In this document: piece after piece, positions 42,329-50,543 of the stretch
Layout: every line of letters starts with the position of its first letter
Numbering within the stretch: the first letter of the stretch is position 1
IMG/VR virus record: IMGVR_UViG_3300045931_000157
Span: 1-59,828 of that record
Length of the DNA: 59,828 bases
Reading direction: 5' to 3' (one strand)
Source: a virus
Notes under the pieces: generated by a model
Database searches by the model: none
What the model saw: only the letters and a program-made list of their open reading frames with translations
What the model was told of the DNA's origin: nothing
Translations under genes and position numbers: made by a program

Positions 42329-44269
42329 TCAAAGCCACTGATGGCGGCTGTCATAAACAGCCTGCAGCTGTTGCTCGGTCAAATCCTCCACGCGCTTGCC
42401 AAAAATTCTGTAGATCCGACGACCACGTTCCTTGATCATGTCTGAGGCTGCAGGATCATCGCGCCTGTAGCCGGTGCGTTTGCAGCTTTCGATGACAGTG
42501 CGCAGCCTGGCTTCACGTTGGCTCGGCGTCATGATCGGCTCAGCCTCGGCCTGCTGTTGCTGGGCCTGTGGCCGAATTTTTTGCGCATTCATTGCATCAA
42601 AAAATCTTTTCGCAGGTTCAACTCCAATCGCGCCGAACAGACCAGCATCACGCAGTGCTGCATCAATGTTATTGTGGTCGGTGTCCTCGACTGGAGGACT
42701 GTCGAACGTATGTGTTGATGCGTTCGTGATGCCCGACTCGATTGGTCGCGTGCGCGTTCCCTGACCGCCGCCGCCAGCTGGTGATTGGCGGATTTGGTCA
42801 TCCACGAACGGCGCCTGGTTCGCGCGGATTTCCTCCATGATGTCGATGAAAAACTGATCACGCGGTGCAAAGATCGTTGCGAACTGTTGCTCCCAAGGGA
42901 GGCCATGGCGATCAAAGCGCGAGACGCGATGCAGCATCTGCTCGATCCATTCGCGCGATCGAATGTGGGTCAAGCAGCACAGAACATCGGCAGGCGGACA
43001 ATCCATCCCGATGTAGGCCATGCCCACCGTGACCAGTGCATTCAGGTGCGGCCGTCTGACGCGCCGAAACCGCTCAATCGCAAATCGTGCTGCGTCATCA
43101 TCCTCGCTTGTTGCAATGTCCACGCCCTTGACGCCGCGCTGGATCAACAGCCGCAAGGCCTTCTGTGCTGATGCGATGGACGGACAGACGACCAGGAATT
43201 GTGAACGCTGGTTGACCTGCCGCCTGGCTTCCCAGTAGTCACAGGCCTCGGTTAAAAGTGCTTCAAAAAATTCAGTGTTAAGCGCACTCATCAGGCCTTT
43301 GGCTGTCTCGTACTCTGATGCACCTGCAAAGGTCTTGATTGCTCCCTGATCAACCACATCGCCAGTCAGACTGTCCTCGATTTCCCACTTTGCCTTGGCA
43401 TCACGCAGCTCGAAAAAAATCTGGATCAGCTGATGATCGCGCGTAGCATCGGCAAGCGTGTATCGGACAAAGCGTTGTGTGCTGCTGTCGGACAAATCAA
43501 CGAAGCAACGCATGTCCTTGTCTGGCGGCAGATATTGCAGCAAGGCAATGCGCTCGTCGTCATTGCGGCTCAAGCAGCCGCTGACCATGACGACGATTGC
43601 TGCCCGTTCAATCAGCGGCTTCAGCGCCTCATGAGTTTGGCTGTTGAGTGCTACGCACTGAATTTCGTCCAGCAGCAAGATCATTCGCTTGCGGTTGAAC
43701 ACATCAACGTGCGGATTGAGTTTGTATCCGGTGGCCCGGATCAAGGCCTGGTAGCTGGTGCAATAGCCGACCTTGTCGCGAATCGGATCAGCCTCATTGG
43801 TGGCCGACCTAATCTCCATGGTGTGGCCCAACACATTTCGGAGCCACGGAGCTGTGAAGTTGCCTTCAGCCTGCAGCCTCAAATTGTCGCGCGGAACAAC
43901 CCAGCACAGCCCATCGGCGCGATAGGGTATCAGTTCATGAGCTGCAATCGGTGGGTAGATGCTTTTGCCGCCGCCGCACACGATGGATGCCAGAACCGTG
44001 CGCAGCGATGTACCAACTTTCAACTCGCGGCAGATGTCCTGAAATTGCTTTTGGTGGCTCAGCAGCATTGATGTGCCTTTTTTTAGATTGCACTCGATAC
44101 AAGCGAGACGGCCGTTCTCATCGACCGTAGGTCCTGCTCGCGAAAACGGCTGCGCATGGTCGGCATGGAAAGCAGCAGCACTGACTGGTTTGTCGCAATA
44201 CTCACAAAGCCCATCGGCCCGCAGATAGATTTCCGTTCGTTGTCGTTTTGAAAAAAATCGCGGCATCAC
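42329..44269 (-). CDS. HNH nuclease fused to SF2 (DEAD-like) helicase
   Basis: The product has 646 aa. Residues 15-70 are an HNH domain (CEYCDKPVSAAAFHADHAQP, then NGRLACIECNLKKG). From about 75 follows an SF2 helicase: Walker A-like VCGGGKSIY near 98, DEIQ (LLLDEIQCVAL) near 205, MVSGCL as motif III, and EQMLHRVSRFDRHG as motif VI near 460. The C-terminal 150 residues are Gln-rich and then helical. A restriction-like or replication/repair role is possible. Phages rarely fuse the two domains. Confidence 0.85.
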   Translation of the reverse strand: MMPRFFSKRQRTEIYLRADGLCEYCDKPVSAAAFHADHAQPFSRAGPTVDENGRLACIECNLKKGTSMLLSHQKQFQDICRELKVGTSLRTVLASIVCGGGKSIYPPIAAHELIPYRADGLCWVVPRDNLRLQAEGNFTAPWLRNVLGHTMEIRSATNEADPIRDKVGYCTSYQALIRATGYKLNPHVDVFNRKRMILLLDEIQCVALNSQTHEALKPLIERAAIVVMVSGCLSRNDDERIALLQYLPPDKDMRCFVDLSDSSTQRFVRYTLADATRDHQLIQIFFELRDAKAKWEIEDSLTGDVVDQGAIKTFAGASEYETAKGLMSALNTEFFEALLTEACDYWEARRQVNQRSQFLVVCPSIASAQKALRLLIQRGVKGVDIATSEDDDAARFAIERFRRVRRPHLNALVTVGMAYIGMDCPPADVLCCLTHIRSREWIEQMLHRVSRFDRHGLPWEQQFATIFAPRDQFFIDIMEEIRANQAPFVDDQIRQSPAGGGGQGTRTRPIESGITNASTHTFDSPPVEDTDHNNIDAALRDAGLFGAIGVEPAKRFFDAMNAQKIRPQAQQQQAEAEPIMTPSQREARLRTVIESCKRTGYRRDDPAASDMIKERGRRIYRIFGKRVEDLTEQQLQAVYDSRHQWL

Positions 44270-44709
44270 TGCACGCTGACCTTGCTCTGCAGGATGCCGA
44301 GCTGCTTCAGCCAGTCGGCCGCAACGCGCACGTTGTCAGTGACCAGGTAGGGGAAGCCGCAGGCCTGCAGGTGGTTGCCGACATCAATCTGAGCTGGCGT
44401 TCGCCCGCGCCCTTTGCGCTTCAGCTCCAGCCAGGCGATGCCGCGATTGGGTCCGGTGAACACCAGGTCGGGATAACCTGGCACAGCTCCAGCTCTGCTC
44501 AGCCTGCTGCCTGATGGGGAGATCCGACGCCCATCGCGGATGATGTGCTCGCGCTGCTCACCAGCTGGCCAATGCGCAACGCGCCAGCCTGGCATCATCC
44601 AGCGGCGCGCTATGTCAACTAGCCAGCACTGGGTTTCAAATTCGAGTGGGGCTGGAGGCTCCACACCGAGTTGTCGGCGGCCTTTGAACAGCGACAGTTG
44701 CCGCGACAT
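44266..44709 (-). CDS. VRR-NUC domain nuclease
   Basis: The product has 147 aa. The VRR-NUC/PD-(D/E)xK pattern is clear: GYPDLVFTGP (catalytic Asp) and IAWLELKRKGRGRTPAQID (E-x-K). It is followed by VTDNVRVAADWLKQLG. Such nucleases act in DNA repair or Holliday-junction processing. It overlaps the HNH-helicase gene by 4 bases, so the two may work together. Confidence 0.9.
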   Translation of the reverse strand: MSRQLSLFKGRRQLGVEPPAPLEFETQCWLVDIARRWMMPGWRVAHWPAGEQREHIIRDGRRISPSGSRLSRAGAVPGYPDLVFTGPNRGIAWLELKRKGRGRTPAQIDVGNHLQACGFPYLVTDNVRVAADWLKQLGILQSKVSVQ

Positions 44710-44715
44710 GAAACC

Positions 44716-44958
44716 TCACGCCGATTGGCGCTCATGTTCACCAGTGGAGTGGAAGCCGAACAGGCGGATCGGCGCGTAGTAGCCGCGCTTCTCCAGCTCA
44801 GCCTTGAATGTGAAGTAATGCCTGGTCGGAAAGTAACCGTGCTTTCGCCATGCCGTGACGTTGCTCCCATCAAGGCCAACGAGCGCGGCCGCGTTCGTTG
44901 GGCCGCCGAGAGCAAGCAGCACGTCATCGAATGTCCAGAGTGGCATCAGCATTTTCAA
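44716..44958 (-). CDS. Cro-like HTH protein
   Basis: The product has 80 aa. The DNA-binding region is WTFDDVLLALGGPTNAAALV and DGSNVTAWRKHGYFPTRHYF, as in Cro/YdaS-like phage regulators. It is the first gene of the leftward replication operon. About 80 bases upstream lie tandem palindromes (45039-45076) that are its likely operator. Confidence 0.8.
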   Translation of the reverse strand: MKMLMPLWTFDDVLLALGGPTNAAALVGLDGSNVTAWRKHGYFPTRHYFTFKAELEKRGYYAPIRLFGFHSTGEHERQSA

Positions 44959-45038
44959 AACAGAACTTGATCAATCTATCCTCTGTCAAATGTTCCGCAC
45001 ATTTTTCATGAGCGTGCAGGGTGTGTGCAGGGTCTAAG

Positions 45039-45076
45039 TTTGGTCACACCAAATTGGTGACACCAAATTGGTGATC
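45039..45076. promoter_or_regulatory. Operator with tandem palindromes between the divergent early operons
   Basis: Two identical palindromes CACCAAATTGGTG lie at 45047-45059 and 45061-45073, one base apart. A third half-site pair, TTTGGT-ACCAAA, overlaps the left one (45039-45053). They lie between the Cro-like gene (44958, leftward) and the exonuclease (45366, rightward). The 14-bp repeat period allows side-by-side dimer binding. Confidence 0.75.
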
Positions 45077-45365
45077 AAAAGAAAGGAAATTAAATCGCGC
45101 TTGAACTTTTTTCTTGACTCTGATCGCTGATAAATTTTTTATGCATCACACGCTGCGATGTTGAAGTGATTGAGTGCCGCAGCGTCCTACCGAGTGATCG
45201 CAGTCTGGTGCCGTCACTCGATCAAGCTGGCAAGTCTGGTTGCCAGCTGCACGCGACGAAGCTGGCAGGTGCTGGCCGCCAGCGACACAGACGGACCCGA
45301 AGCGAAGTCAACACTGAGCGCGAACGTGCTGCATGCACACTCCTGCATGCGGTGGGGAATTTTTT
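45077..45365 (+). promoter_or_regulatory. Long leader of the recombination operon
   Basis: These 289 bases have no convincing gene. The first 70 are A/T rich and are the likely site of promoters. Near the end the 7-bp inverted repeat GCATGCA / TGCATGC (45330-45350) lies just ahead of the exonuclease binding site (GGTGGGG) and could affect translation. An open frame over 45166-45420 does not look like a protein. Confidence 0.5.
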
Positions 45366-46166
45366 ATGCTCACAGACGAGCAGCTGGAGTTCAAAGTCGG
45401 CAAGGTCAGCGGCTCCATGATGGGGCCGCTGATGAACGCAGTCAGCGAAGCTGCCCTGGTTCGCATGTGGGAAATCGCGGTCGGCCTGCGCGAACCTGAC
45501 CCGCCGAACTGGGCCATGACGGTCGGCTCCCTGATGGAAAAGCCGATGCTGGATCAGCGCGAGAAGGTCACCGGCCAGCTCATCACTCGGCGCGGCGACC
45601 AGGTTGATCACCCCAAGCATCACGGCGTGATGGTGACGCTCGATGGCTACCGCGAAGCCGACGATGCAGTGGTCGAAAACAAATTCCATGGCTGTCATCG
45701 CCCCTACCAGGACGTGATCGCCTGGGCGGCGCCGCAGGCCACGCTGGCTGCACTGTGCACTGGAGCCACCAAGGCCGTGGTGATCACCGGCCAGGGCACC
45801 GCTGACCCAATCGAAACCGAAATCCAGATCACCGATGAATACAGCGGCGTCGTGATTGAACGCGCGCTCTGGATGCTGGACCACATCAGGCGTTTCGTGC
45901 CGCCGTTCCCGCTGCCACCAGCTCCACCGCCACCAGAGAAATGGCGCACCGCCGACATCGTTGCTGAGCCGTGCAACTGGGGCCAGCAGCTCCTGAGCCA
46001 CCTGGAAACCTACGGCAGCCTGGCCGAGGCCGCGCAGCAGTATGAGCTGGCGGGCAAGGCGGCGCGTGAGCTGGTGCCGGATGACGTCGGCACCTGTCTG
46101 GCTGGTGCCTGGCAGCTCAAGCGCAATCGCAAGGGTGTCCTGTCCATCACGAGGAGCCGCCAATGA
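45366..46166 (+). CDS. YqaJ / lambda exonuclease-like recombinase
   Basis: The product has 266 aa with ATG at 45366 (MLTDEQLEFKVGKVSGS). The motifs match the YqaJ family: an early Ser-Gly-Ser loop, GSLMEKPMLDQRE (Glu), VMVTLDGYREADDAVVENKF (Asp and Glu-x-Lys-type core) and YQDVIAWAAPQATLAA (Gln). It degrades one strand of double-stranded DNA to load the annealing protein. It is translated with ERF next door (4-base overlap), as in typical phage recombination pairs. Confidence 0.9.
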   Translation: MLTDEQLEFKVGKVSGSMMGPLMNAVSEAALVRMWEIAVGLREPDPPNWAMTVGSLMEKPMLDQREKVTGQLITRRGDQVDHPKHHGVMVTLDGYREADDAVVENKFHGCHRPYQDVIAWAAPQATLAALCTGATKAVVITGQGTADPIETEIQITDEYSGVVIERALWMLDHIRRFVPPFPLPPAPPPPEKWRTADIVAEPCNWGQQLLSHLETYGSLAEAAQQYELAGKAARELVPDDVGTCLAGAWQLKRNRKGVLSITRSRQ

Positions 46167-47023
46167 ACACCGCTGTCGCCAGGCCTGCTGCTGGCTCGCC
46201 TGCTGAGCTGCTGACCATGATCGAGCGTGCTGCTCGCGATCCGCAGGTTGACCTGGAGAAGATGCAGCGCCTGCTCGACATGCACGAAGTCATGGTGAAC
46301 CGCGAAGGCGAGCGCGAAATGAATGCCGCGCTGGTGGCAGCAAGCCAGGACATGCAGCCCATCGTGGCCGATGCCACCAATCCGCAGACCAGGAGCAAGT
46401 ACGCCACCTTCGCCGCGCTGGATCGACAGGCGAAGCCGATCTACACGCAGCACGGCCTGGCGCTCAGCTTCAACACTGAGCCGACCAGCACGCCCGATAC
46501 GATCCGCGTCATCTGCTACCTGCACCACACCTCTGGCTCCACGCGCCGCTATCAGACACCCGACCTGCCGGTCGAAACCACCGGCCTGGCTGGCAAGTCG
46601 ATGATGACGCGCATGCATGCCACCGGCAGTGCCATGACCTACGGCAAGCGTTATCTGCTGTTGCTGATCTTCAACCTGGCTGTCGATGATGATGATGACG
46701 GCAACGCTGCTGGCGGCCGCCGTCATGTGGTCGCGCCGATCAACACTGCAGCTGGCCGCGCCATGAATGAGCCAATCGACCAGGGGCCAGCCGTGGCACC
46801 TGCAGAGCCGCACGCGCTCACCATGGAGCAGGGCAGCACCTGGTCTGATTTTGTTGGGCCGCTCACCCAGCACGTCATGCGCTGCGAATCCGCTGTCGAA
46901 CTCGGTGAGTGGCTGAGGCTGAACGAGGCCATGCTGCTGAAGCTGAAGGAAATGAAGCCAGCTCTGCACAAGGTTTTCGAGGCCAACGTCGAGGCCAAGC
47001 GCAAGGAGTTCAGCGCGAAATGA
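46163..47023 (+). CDS. erf: ERF-family single-strand annealing protein
   Basis: The product has 286 aa. The ERF pattern is present: MNAALVAASQDMQPIVADAT, SKYATFAALDRQAKPIYTQHG near residue 85, LSFNTEPT, and MTRMHATGSAMTYGKRYLL near 150. It anneals complementary strands in phage recombination or circularisation, working with the upstream exonuclease. An Asp run (DDDDDG) ends the core. The C-terminal 80 residues are variable. Confidence 0.92.
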   Translation: MNTAVARPAAGSPAELLTMIERAARDPQVDLEKMQRLLDMHEVMVNREGEREMNAALVAASQDMQPIVADATNPQTRSKYATFAALDRQAKPIYTQHGLALSFNTEPTSTPDTIRVICYLHHTSGSTRRYQTPDLPVETTGLAGKSMMTRMHATGSAMTYGKRYLLLLIFNLAVDDDDDGNAAGGRRHVVAPINTAAGRAMNEPIDQGPAVAPAEPHALTMEQGSTWSDFVGPLTQHVMRCESAVELGEWLRLNEAMLLKLKEMKPALHKVFEANVEAKRKEFSAK

Positions 47024-47436
47024 TGTGGACGTGCACGCCAACCGGGCTTGCGCCATTCGACCAGGCTGCAGTGGATTTCATGCGCCACTGTGATGGTGAG
47101 CCATTTGAGCTGAAGCACCTGCACAGCCGCGACATGCGCCTGCACAACGGCTGCTTCGGCGTGCTGCACGAACTCAGCAAGGCCCTGGGCACACCGATGG
47201 ACCTGGTGCGCGCTGAGCTGCTGTTCCAGACAGGAAAATTCCAGATGATCGGTGAGCTGTTCGGCCGCTCTGTGATCGCGGTCGATTCCATGTCTCGCAG
47301 CGCGATGAGCGACAAGGAGCTGCGCGCCTGGTGGGCGGAAGCCGAACAGATCATTCGCAAAAGCATGCTGCCACGAATTTCAGATGCCTCTGAGCGGCAA
47401 CGCTTGGAGGAGCTGCTGCTGCTGGTGCCCGCATGA
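47020..47436 (+). CDS. Hypothetical protein downstream of ERF
   Basis: The product has 138 aa with ATG at 47020 overlapping the ERF stop (ATGA). The sequence is mixed alpha/beta (LHELSKALGTPMDLVRAELL, KELRAWWAEAEQIIRKSMLP). No family recognised. Coupling suggests a recombination accessory role. Confidence 0.7.
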   Translation: MMWTCTPTGLAPFDQAAVDFMRHCDGEPFELKHLHSRDMRLHNGCFGVLHELSKALGTPMDLVRAELLFQTGKFQMIGELFGRSVIAVDSMSRSAMSDKELRAWWAEAEQIIRKSMLPRISDASERQRLEELLLLVPA

Positions 47437-47606
47437 CCCGCATCCCGCGTACATCGCGCGCACCTCAGTGGCCAACGGCCCGCCGTTCTCGGTCACAGCT
47501 GGTGCTGCAGCCAGACACTGCAGCACTGGTGCCCACACCGAGGCGGCGGGCTGGCGGCCAATCATTTCAAACCAGGGAGGACCCATGCGCGCATCCGTCG
47601 AAGTGA
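47433..47606 (+). CDS. Possible small coupled ORF (57 aa)
   Basis: ATG at 47433 overlaps the previous stop and opens a 57-aa frame (MTRIPRTSRAPQWPTARRSR) that is rich in Arg, Thr and Pro. It fills a gap and overlaps the start of the next gene by 22 bases. No domain is recognised, and it could be non-coding leader. Confidence 0.3.
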   Translation: MTRIPRTSRAPQWPTARRSRSQLVLQPDTAALVPTPRRRAGGQSFQTREDPCAHPSK

Positions 47607-47782
47607 GTAGCCGTCAGGAGGCCGAGGCCATCAGGGATGGCCTGGGCGATCCAGTCACGCGCGCCATCGTGGTGTGCATGGGAGCCATCAAAAGTTTGCC
47701 CAGCGAGCGCGCCCGTATGCGCGTTCTGCAATTCCTCCACGACCACTTTGATGAGCAGCAGACAGGAGGGGTGACGAAATGA
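47585..47782 (+). CDS. Small hypothetical protein
   Basis: The product has 65 aa with ATG at 47585 and a good binding site (GGGAGGA). The sequence is helical (SRQEAEAIRDGLGDPVTRAI, RARMRVLQFLHDHFDEQQ). Similar short proteins occur in Rhizobiales phages (remembered). Its end overlaps the next gene by 4 bases. Confidence 0.65.
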   Translation: MRASVEVSSRQEAEAIRDGLGDPVTRAIVVCMGAIKSLPSERARMRVLQFLHDHFDEQQTGGVTK

Positions 47783-48174
47783 ACCAGCGCGATGACGAAC
47801 TGACCACTGACATGAAGCGCCTGGCGCGAAGCATCCGCCCCGTTCCCATCACCACCAATGGCGGCGAGGCCACTCCACCTCCTCCACCAGGTCAGCAGCC
47901 GCTGATCGAGCAGAAGGATCATGACCTGCTGCATCGCAGCCTGGATCAGATCGCAAACAACTGGGTGAAGCAGCTGCAGGCAGTGCGCACCAATGCCGAG
48001 CAGATCGAGCAGCTGGTGCTGACGCGAGCTGCCAAGGTCAAGGCCGACATCACGCAGCTTTACCTGCTGGGCACAGCTGCCGTCAGCGAGGCCGAGCGCA
48101 GCGCCAAGGTCTGCAAGACGCTGCAATCCGAACTGGAGCAGCTGGGCGAGGTGCCGGATGTCACAGCATCATGA
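47779..48174 (+). CDS. Hypothetical coiled-coil protein
   Basis: The product has 131 aa with a Pro-rich linker (ATPPPPPGQQP) in the first third and then long helices (LLHRSLDQIANNWVKQLQAV, ADITQLYLLGTAAVSEAERS). No motif recognised. Overlaps the following gene by 17 bases. Confidence 0.6.
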   Translation: MNQRDDELTTDMKRLARSIRPVPITTNGGEATPPPPPGQQPLIEQKDHDLLHRSLDQIANNWVKQLQAVRTNAEQIEQLVLTRAAKVKADITQLYLLGTAAVSEAERSAKVCKTLQSELEQLGEVPDVTAS

Positions 48175-48400
48175 TTATCCGCTGCACCAGGTCCGTGATC
48201 GCGTCGATGATCTGATCAAGGCTGGTGCGACCTGCTTCCAGAAATTCACTTGCGCCACCTGCCGCACGCGCCAGTCCTGCAAGGAGCCAAACGTGTTCGG
48301 CTTCAATGGCAAGTGCGGCCACTGCGGTAGCTTGACCAACCTGGTGAGCAGCGGCTGCGGCTTCATGGTGATCTACACACGGAGGCCGCTGTGCAGCTGA
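48158..48400 (+). CDS. Small zinc-ribbon protein
   Basis: The product has 80 aa. CATCRTRQSC and later CGHCGSL make a four-Cys zinc ribbon (CxxC ... CxxC, residues about 32-57). It is probably a nucleic-acid or protein interaction module. Overlaps both neighbours. Confidence 0.7.
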   Translation: MSQHHDYPLHQVRDRVDDLIKAGATCFQKFTCATCRTRQSCKEPNVFGFNGKCGHCGSLTNLVSSGCGFMVIYTRRPLCS

Positions 48401-48744
48401 AACGACCGAGCAGCGAATATGTTGGCTTCCTCACTGATGGCCTGCCCCAGGTGCGGAGGATCCGTGACGGTCGGCGCTTGCCACTGCCAATGCGCACCGA
48501 CCTGTTCAATCACAGCCCGACTGGTCCGAATTGGGGTTACTCAGGATCAGGGCCAGCTCAGCTCAGCCTGGCGATCTTGTGTGATGCCTTATTGGATGAC
48601 GCACGAGCGGTCAAATTGCATCAATTTTTTAAGCGCCGAGTTATCGCAGCCCTGGACCCTGATCGCTCCTGGGTTCTGACCCGCACTGCCGTGCTGGCCG
48701 CCGTCAAGCAGATCGAGCAGGAGAAGGAGCTGGCAGACACATGA
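48391..48744 (+). CDS. DUF6166-like protein
   Basis: The product has 117 aa with a GTG start at 48391. The segment NWGYSGSGPAQLSLAILCDA and HQFFKRRVIAALDPDRSW match the DUF6166 pattern of small phage and archaeal proteins. No function is known. Confidence 0.7.
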   Translation: MQLKRPSSEYVGFLTDGLPQVRRIRDGRRLPLPMRTDLFNHSPTGPNWGYSGSGPAQLSLAILCDALLDDARAVKLHQFFKRRVIAALDPDRSWVLTRTAVLAAVKQIEQEKELADT

Positions 48745-49118
48745 CCAGCGGGCGCAAACGCTTCAGCGAAAATGAGTACAGTGAAATGGCTGAACTGCGC
48801 GAGCGTGGCTGGAGCTATGACCGCATCGCCAGCAAGTTCAACTGCAGCAGAGGTGTTGTCAGCTGGACCTGCCTGCGCCTGGGAGCTGCACCGCCCCACC
48901 CGCCGCCGCTGAAGCCGAACTATCACCTTGAGCATCCCACCATCAAACGCAACGGCTACATCGTGCGGCCCTTCACGCCTGACGAAGATCGCGTGCTGCT
49001 CGAGATGGAGGCCAACGGCAGGGGGCCAGCTGCTATCGGGCGCAAGCTGGGGCGCAAGACCAACAGCGTGATCGGCAGGCTGCTGACACTGGCCAGGCGG
49101 GAAGGCAGGAGCGCATGA
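48741..49118 (+). CDS. HTH/Myb-like DNA-binding protein (GcrA-like style)
   Basis: The product has 125 aa. It has two HTH-type regions: YSEMAELRERGWSYDRIASK (15-37) and FTPDEDRVLLEMEANGRGPA plus IGRKLGRKTNSVIGRLLTLA (77-115), of SANT/GcrA style. Such proteins regulate transcription in alphaproteobacteria and their phages. Couples by 4 bases to the next gene. Confidence 0.75.
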   Translation: MTSGRKRFSENEYSEMAELRERGWSYDRIASKFNCSRGVVSWTCLRLGAAPPHPPPLKPNYHLEHPTIKRNGYIVRPFTPDEDRVLLEMEANGRGPAAIGRKLGRKTNSVIGRLLTLARREGRSA

Positions 49119-49354
49119 CACCGAAATTCGATGAACTGGACGACGGCCAGGTTGGCGGCATGACGCAGGAGGAGTTCTGCAAAGCGTTCGGAATCTCCGA
49201 GCGGTTTTACCGCAAGATGAAATCCGAAAAATGGGGTCCGCGGCTGATGGCACTCGGCGGGCGCACTGTCATTTCATTCGCCGCGATCCACGATTGGGTC
49301 AGGGATCGCGAGCAGGCCTACACCGAAGGCACGCGCCGCAAGCGATCAGCATAG
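49115..49354 (+). CDS. AlpA/excisionase-like small HTH protein
   Basis: The product has 79 aa. FCKAFGISERFYRKMKSEKW and VISFAAIHDWVRDREQ form a MerR/excisionase-like winged helix. It could act as excisionase for the tyrosine integrase or as a regulator. The role is unproven. Confidence 0.65.
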   Translation: MTPKFDELDDGQVGGMTQEEFCKAFGISERFYRKMKSEKWGPRLMALGGRTVISFAAIHDWVRDREQAYTEGTRRKRSA

Positions 49355-49363
49355 GAGGCAGCC

Positions 49364-49606
49364 TTGCTCGATGTCGACCTTGTGACCTTCCACCAGCTCC
49401 GAAAACAAATCGAGCCGCTGCTGCGTGATGTTGATCGTGACGTGCATGGCGCAACACTCACGCACCTGGTGGCGCTCTGGCTTGAACGCTACCCGACACC
49501 TGACCTGCGCTGCGGCGTGCTGAGCCTGATGGTGGCCAAGGTGATCAAGCATCCGAACGAAGCCCTGCTGCATGAGACACCGAGAACCGAAGCCAAGCCC
49601 CACTAA
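49364..49606 (+). CDS. Small hypothetical protein
   Basis: The product has 80 aa with a TTG start at 49364 preceded by AGGAGG. The sequence is helical (FHQLRKQIEPLLRDVDRDVH, LRCGVLSLMVAKVIKHP). No family recognised. The start choice rests on the strong binding site. Confidence 0.6.
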   Translation: MLDVDLVTFHQLRKQIEPLLRDVDRDVHGATLTHLVALWLERYPTPDLRCGVLSLMVAKVIKHPNEALLHETPRTEAKPH

Positions 49607-49619
49607 CCAGGAGGACCCG

Positions 49620-49820
49620 ATGAAGCGAAAAACTGAATCCACTGCACTGGTCATGGCTCCAGCCATCATGCTGGGCCAGACGCCTGCAGGCGATGACCTG
49701 CTGCTGCGCGCCCTGATGCAGCGCCTGCCACCACCTGGCTCGGTGTGGCCAGAGAGCGAGCGCCGCCCCTGGCTGGATGCTCTGCGCCAGTCCTTTGAAT
49801 TGATCTACCTGCAGGAGTGA
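49620..49820 (+). CDS. Small hypothetical protein
   Basis: The product has 66 aa with a start preceded by CAGGAGG. It has a short hydrophobic beginning and ends in helices with Trp (WPESERRPWLDALRQSFELI). This C-terminal motif is common in tiny phage proteins (remembered). No function. Confidence 0.6.
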   Translation: MKRKTESTALVMAPAIMLGQTPAGDDLLLRALMQRLPPPGSVWPESERRPWLDALRQSFELIYLQE

Positions 49821-49824
49821 GCCG

Positions 49825-50061
49825 ATGCTGGAGCGAATGCAGAAGCGTCATCATGAGCTGGTGACGCAGCACGACCGCGAGCAGGCCAGGCGCGATGACC
49901 TGATCACCAAGCTGGGCCGCTCGAATGCCAAGGTCATCACGCTGCGCAAGGCCCTGGCCAGGTCCAGCAAGCGGATTGATGAGGCCAGAGCTGCTGAGCG
50001 CAAGCAGCGCCGCAAAGCGGCGGCAATCGCTGGCTTCAACGACCCCATCGAACTGGCATAG
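49825..50061 (+). CDS. Small coiled-coil protein
   Basis: The product has 78 aa, almost wholly charged helix (RDDLITKLGRSNAKVITLRK, RIDEARAAERKQRRKAAAIA). Likely coiled coil. No motif recognised. Confidence 0.6.
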   Translation: MLERMQKRHHELVTQHDREQARRDDLITKLGRSNAKVITLRKALARSSKRIDEARAAERKQRRKAAAIAGFNDPIELA

Positions 50062-50073
50062 GGGGGGGCACCG

Positions 50074-50340
50074 ATGCTCGTACTCAACATGCCGCTGCAG
50101 TTCAAAGTGGGCGAGACACGCGACTGCAGGATCAACGGCGAGCCGAAGCGCGTCACCTGGCGCGATGAGAAAACTCTGGTGATCGAGCCAGATGATGTTC
50201 GCGTCATCGCCTCACAGGTCATGGAGCCAGACATGATGACGCTTTTCTGTGCCGAGCCTGACGAGGATGCCAGCCAGTACCAGGTCACGGACAATGCTGA
50301 CGGCTCGATCACCGTCATGGCACCGCTGTTCAAGAAATGA
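50074..50340 (+). CDS. Small beta-rich hypothetical protein
   Basis: The product has 88 aa, beta-rich (QFKVGETRDCRINGEPKRVT, YQVTDNADGSITVMAPLFKK). No family recognised. Good spacing from the preceding gene. Confidence 0.6.
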   Translation: MLVLNMPLQFKVGETRDCRINGEPKRVTWRDEKTLVIEPDDVRVIASQVMEPDMMTLFCAEPDEDASQYQVTDNADGSITVMAPLFKK

Positions 50341-50483
50341 GGAACGACCTGCAGTCAGGGAGGCCTACGCAATCGGGCAGCGTGTGGCTCGATGACGAAA
50401 GGTGGCCTCCGGCTCCCTGCTGCAGGACGCGATGTTACCCGGCCAAGGCCACCGGCACACGCACCATTCGTGATTCGTTCTGA
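50337..50483 (+). CDS. Possible small coupled ORF (48 aa)
   Basis: ATG at 50337 overlaps the preceding stop and opens a 48-aa frame (MRNDLQSGRPTQSGSVWLDD), basic with Cys pairs. Supported only by the overlap and by filling a gap. Confidence 0.3.
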   Translation: MRNDLQSGRPTQSGSVWLDDERWPPAPCCRTRCYPAKATGTRTIRDSF

Positions 50484-50543
50484 GTTGGCGATTCGTTCTG
50501 CAGCCTGGCGCTGCAGATTCCACAGCCAGGGAATGCAGGAGCC

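Noticed and set aside
45222-47056. Leftward frames of 313 and 348 codons opposite exonuclease and ERF
   Set aside because: The rightward frames have the YqaJ and ERF motifs and coupled starts. The antisense ones do not resemble proteins.
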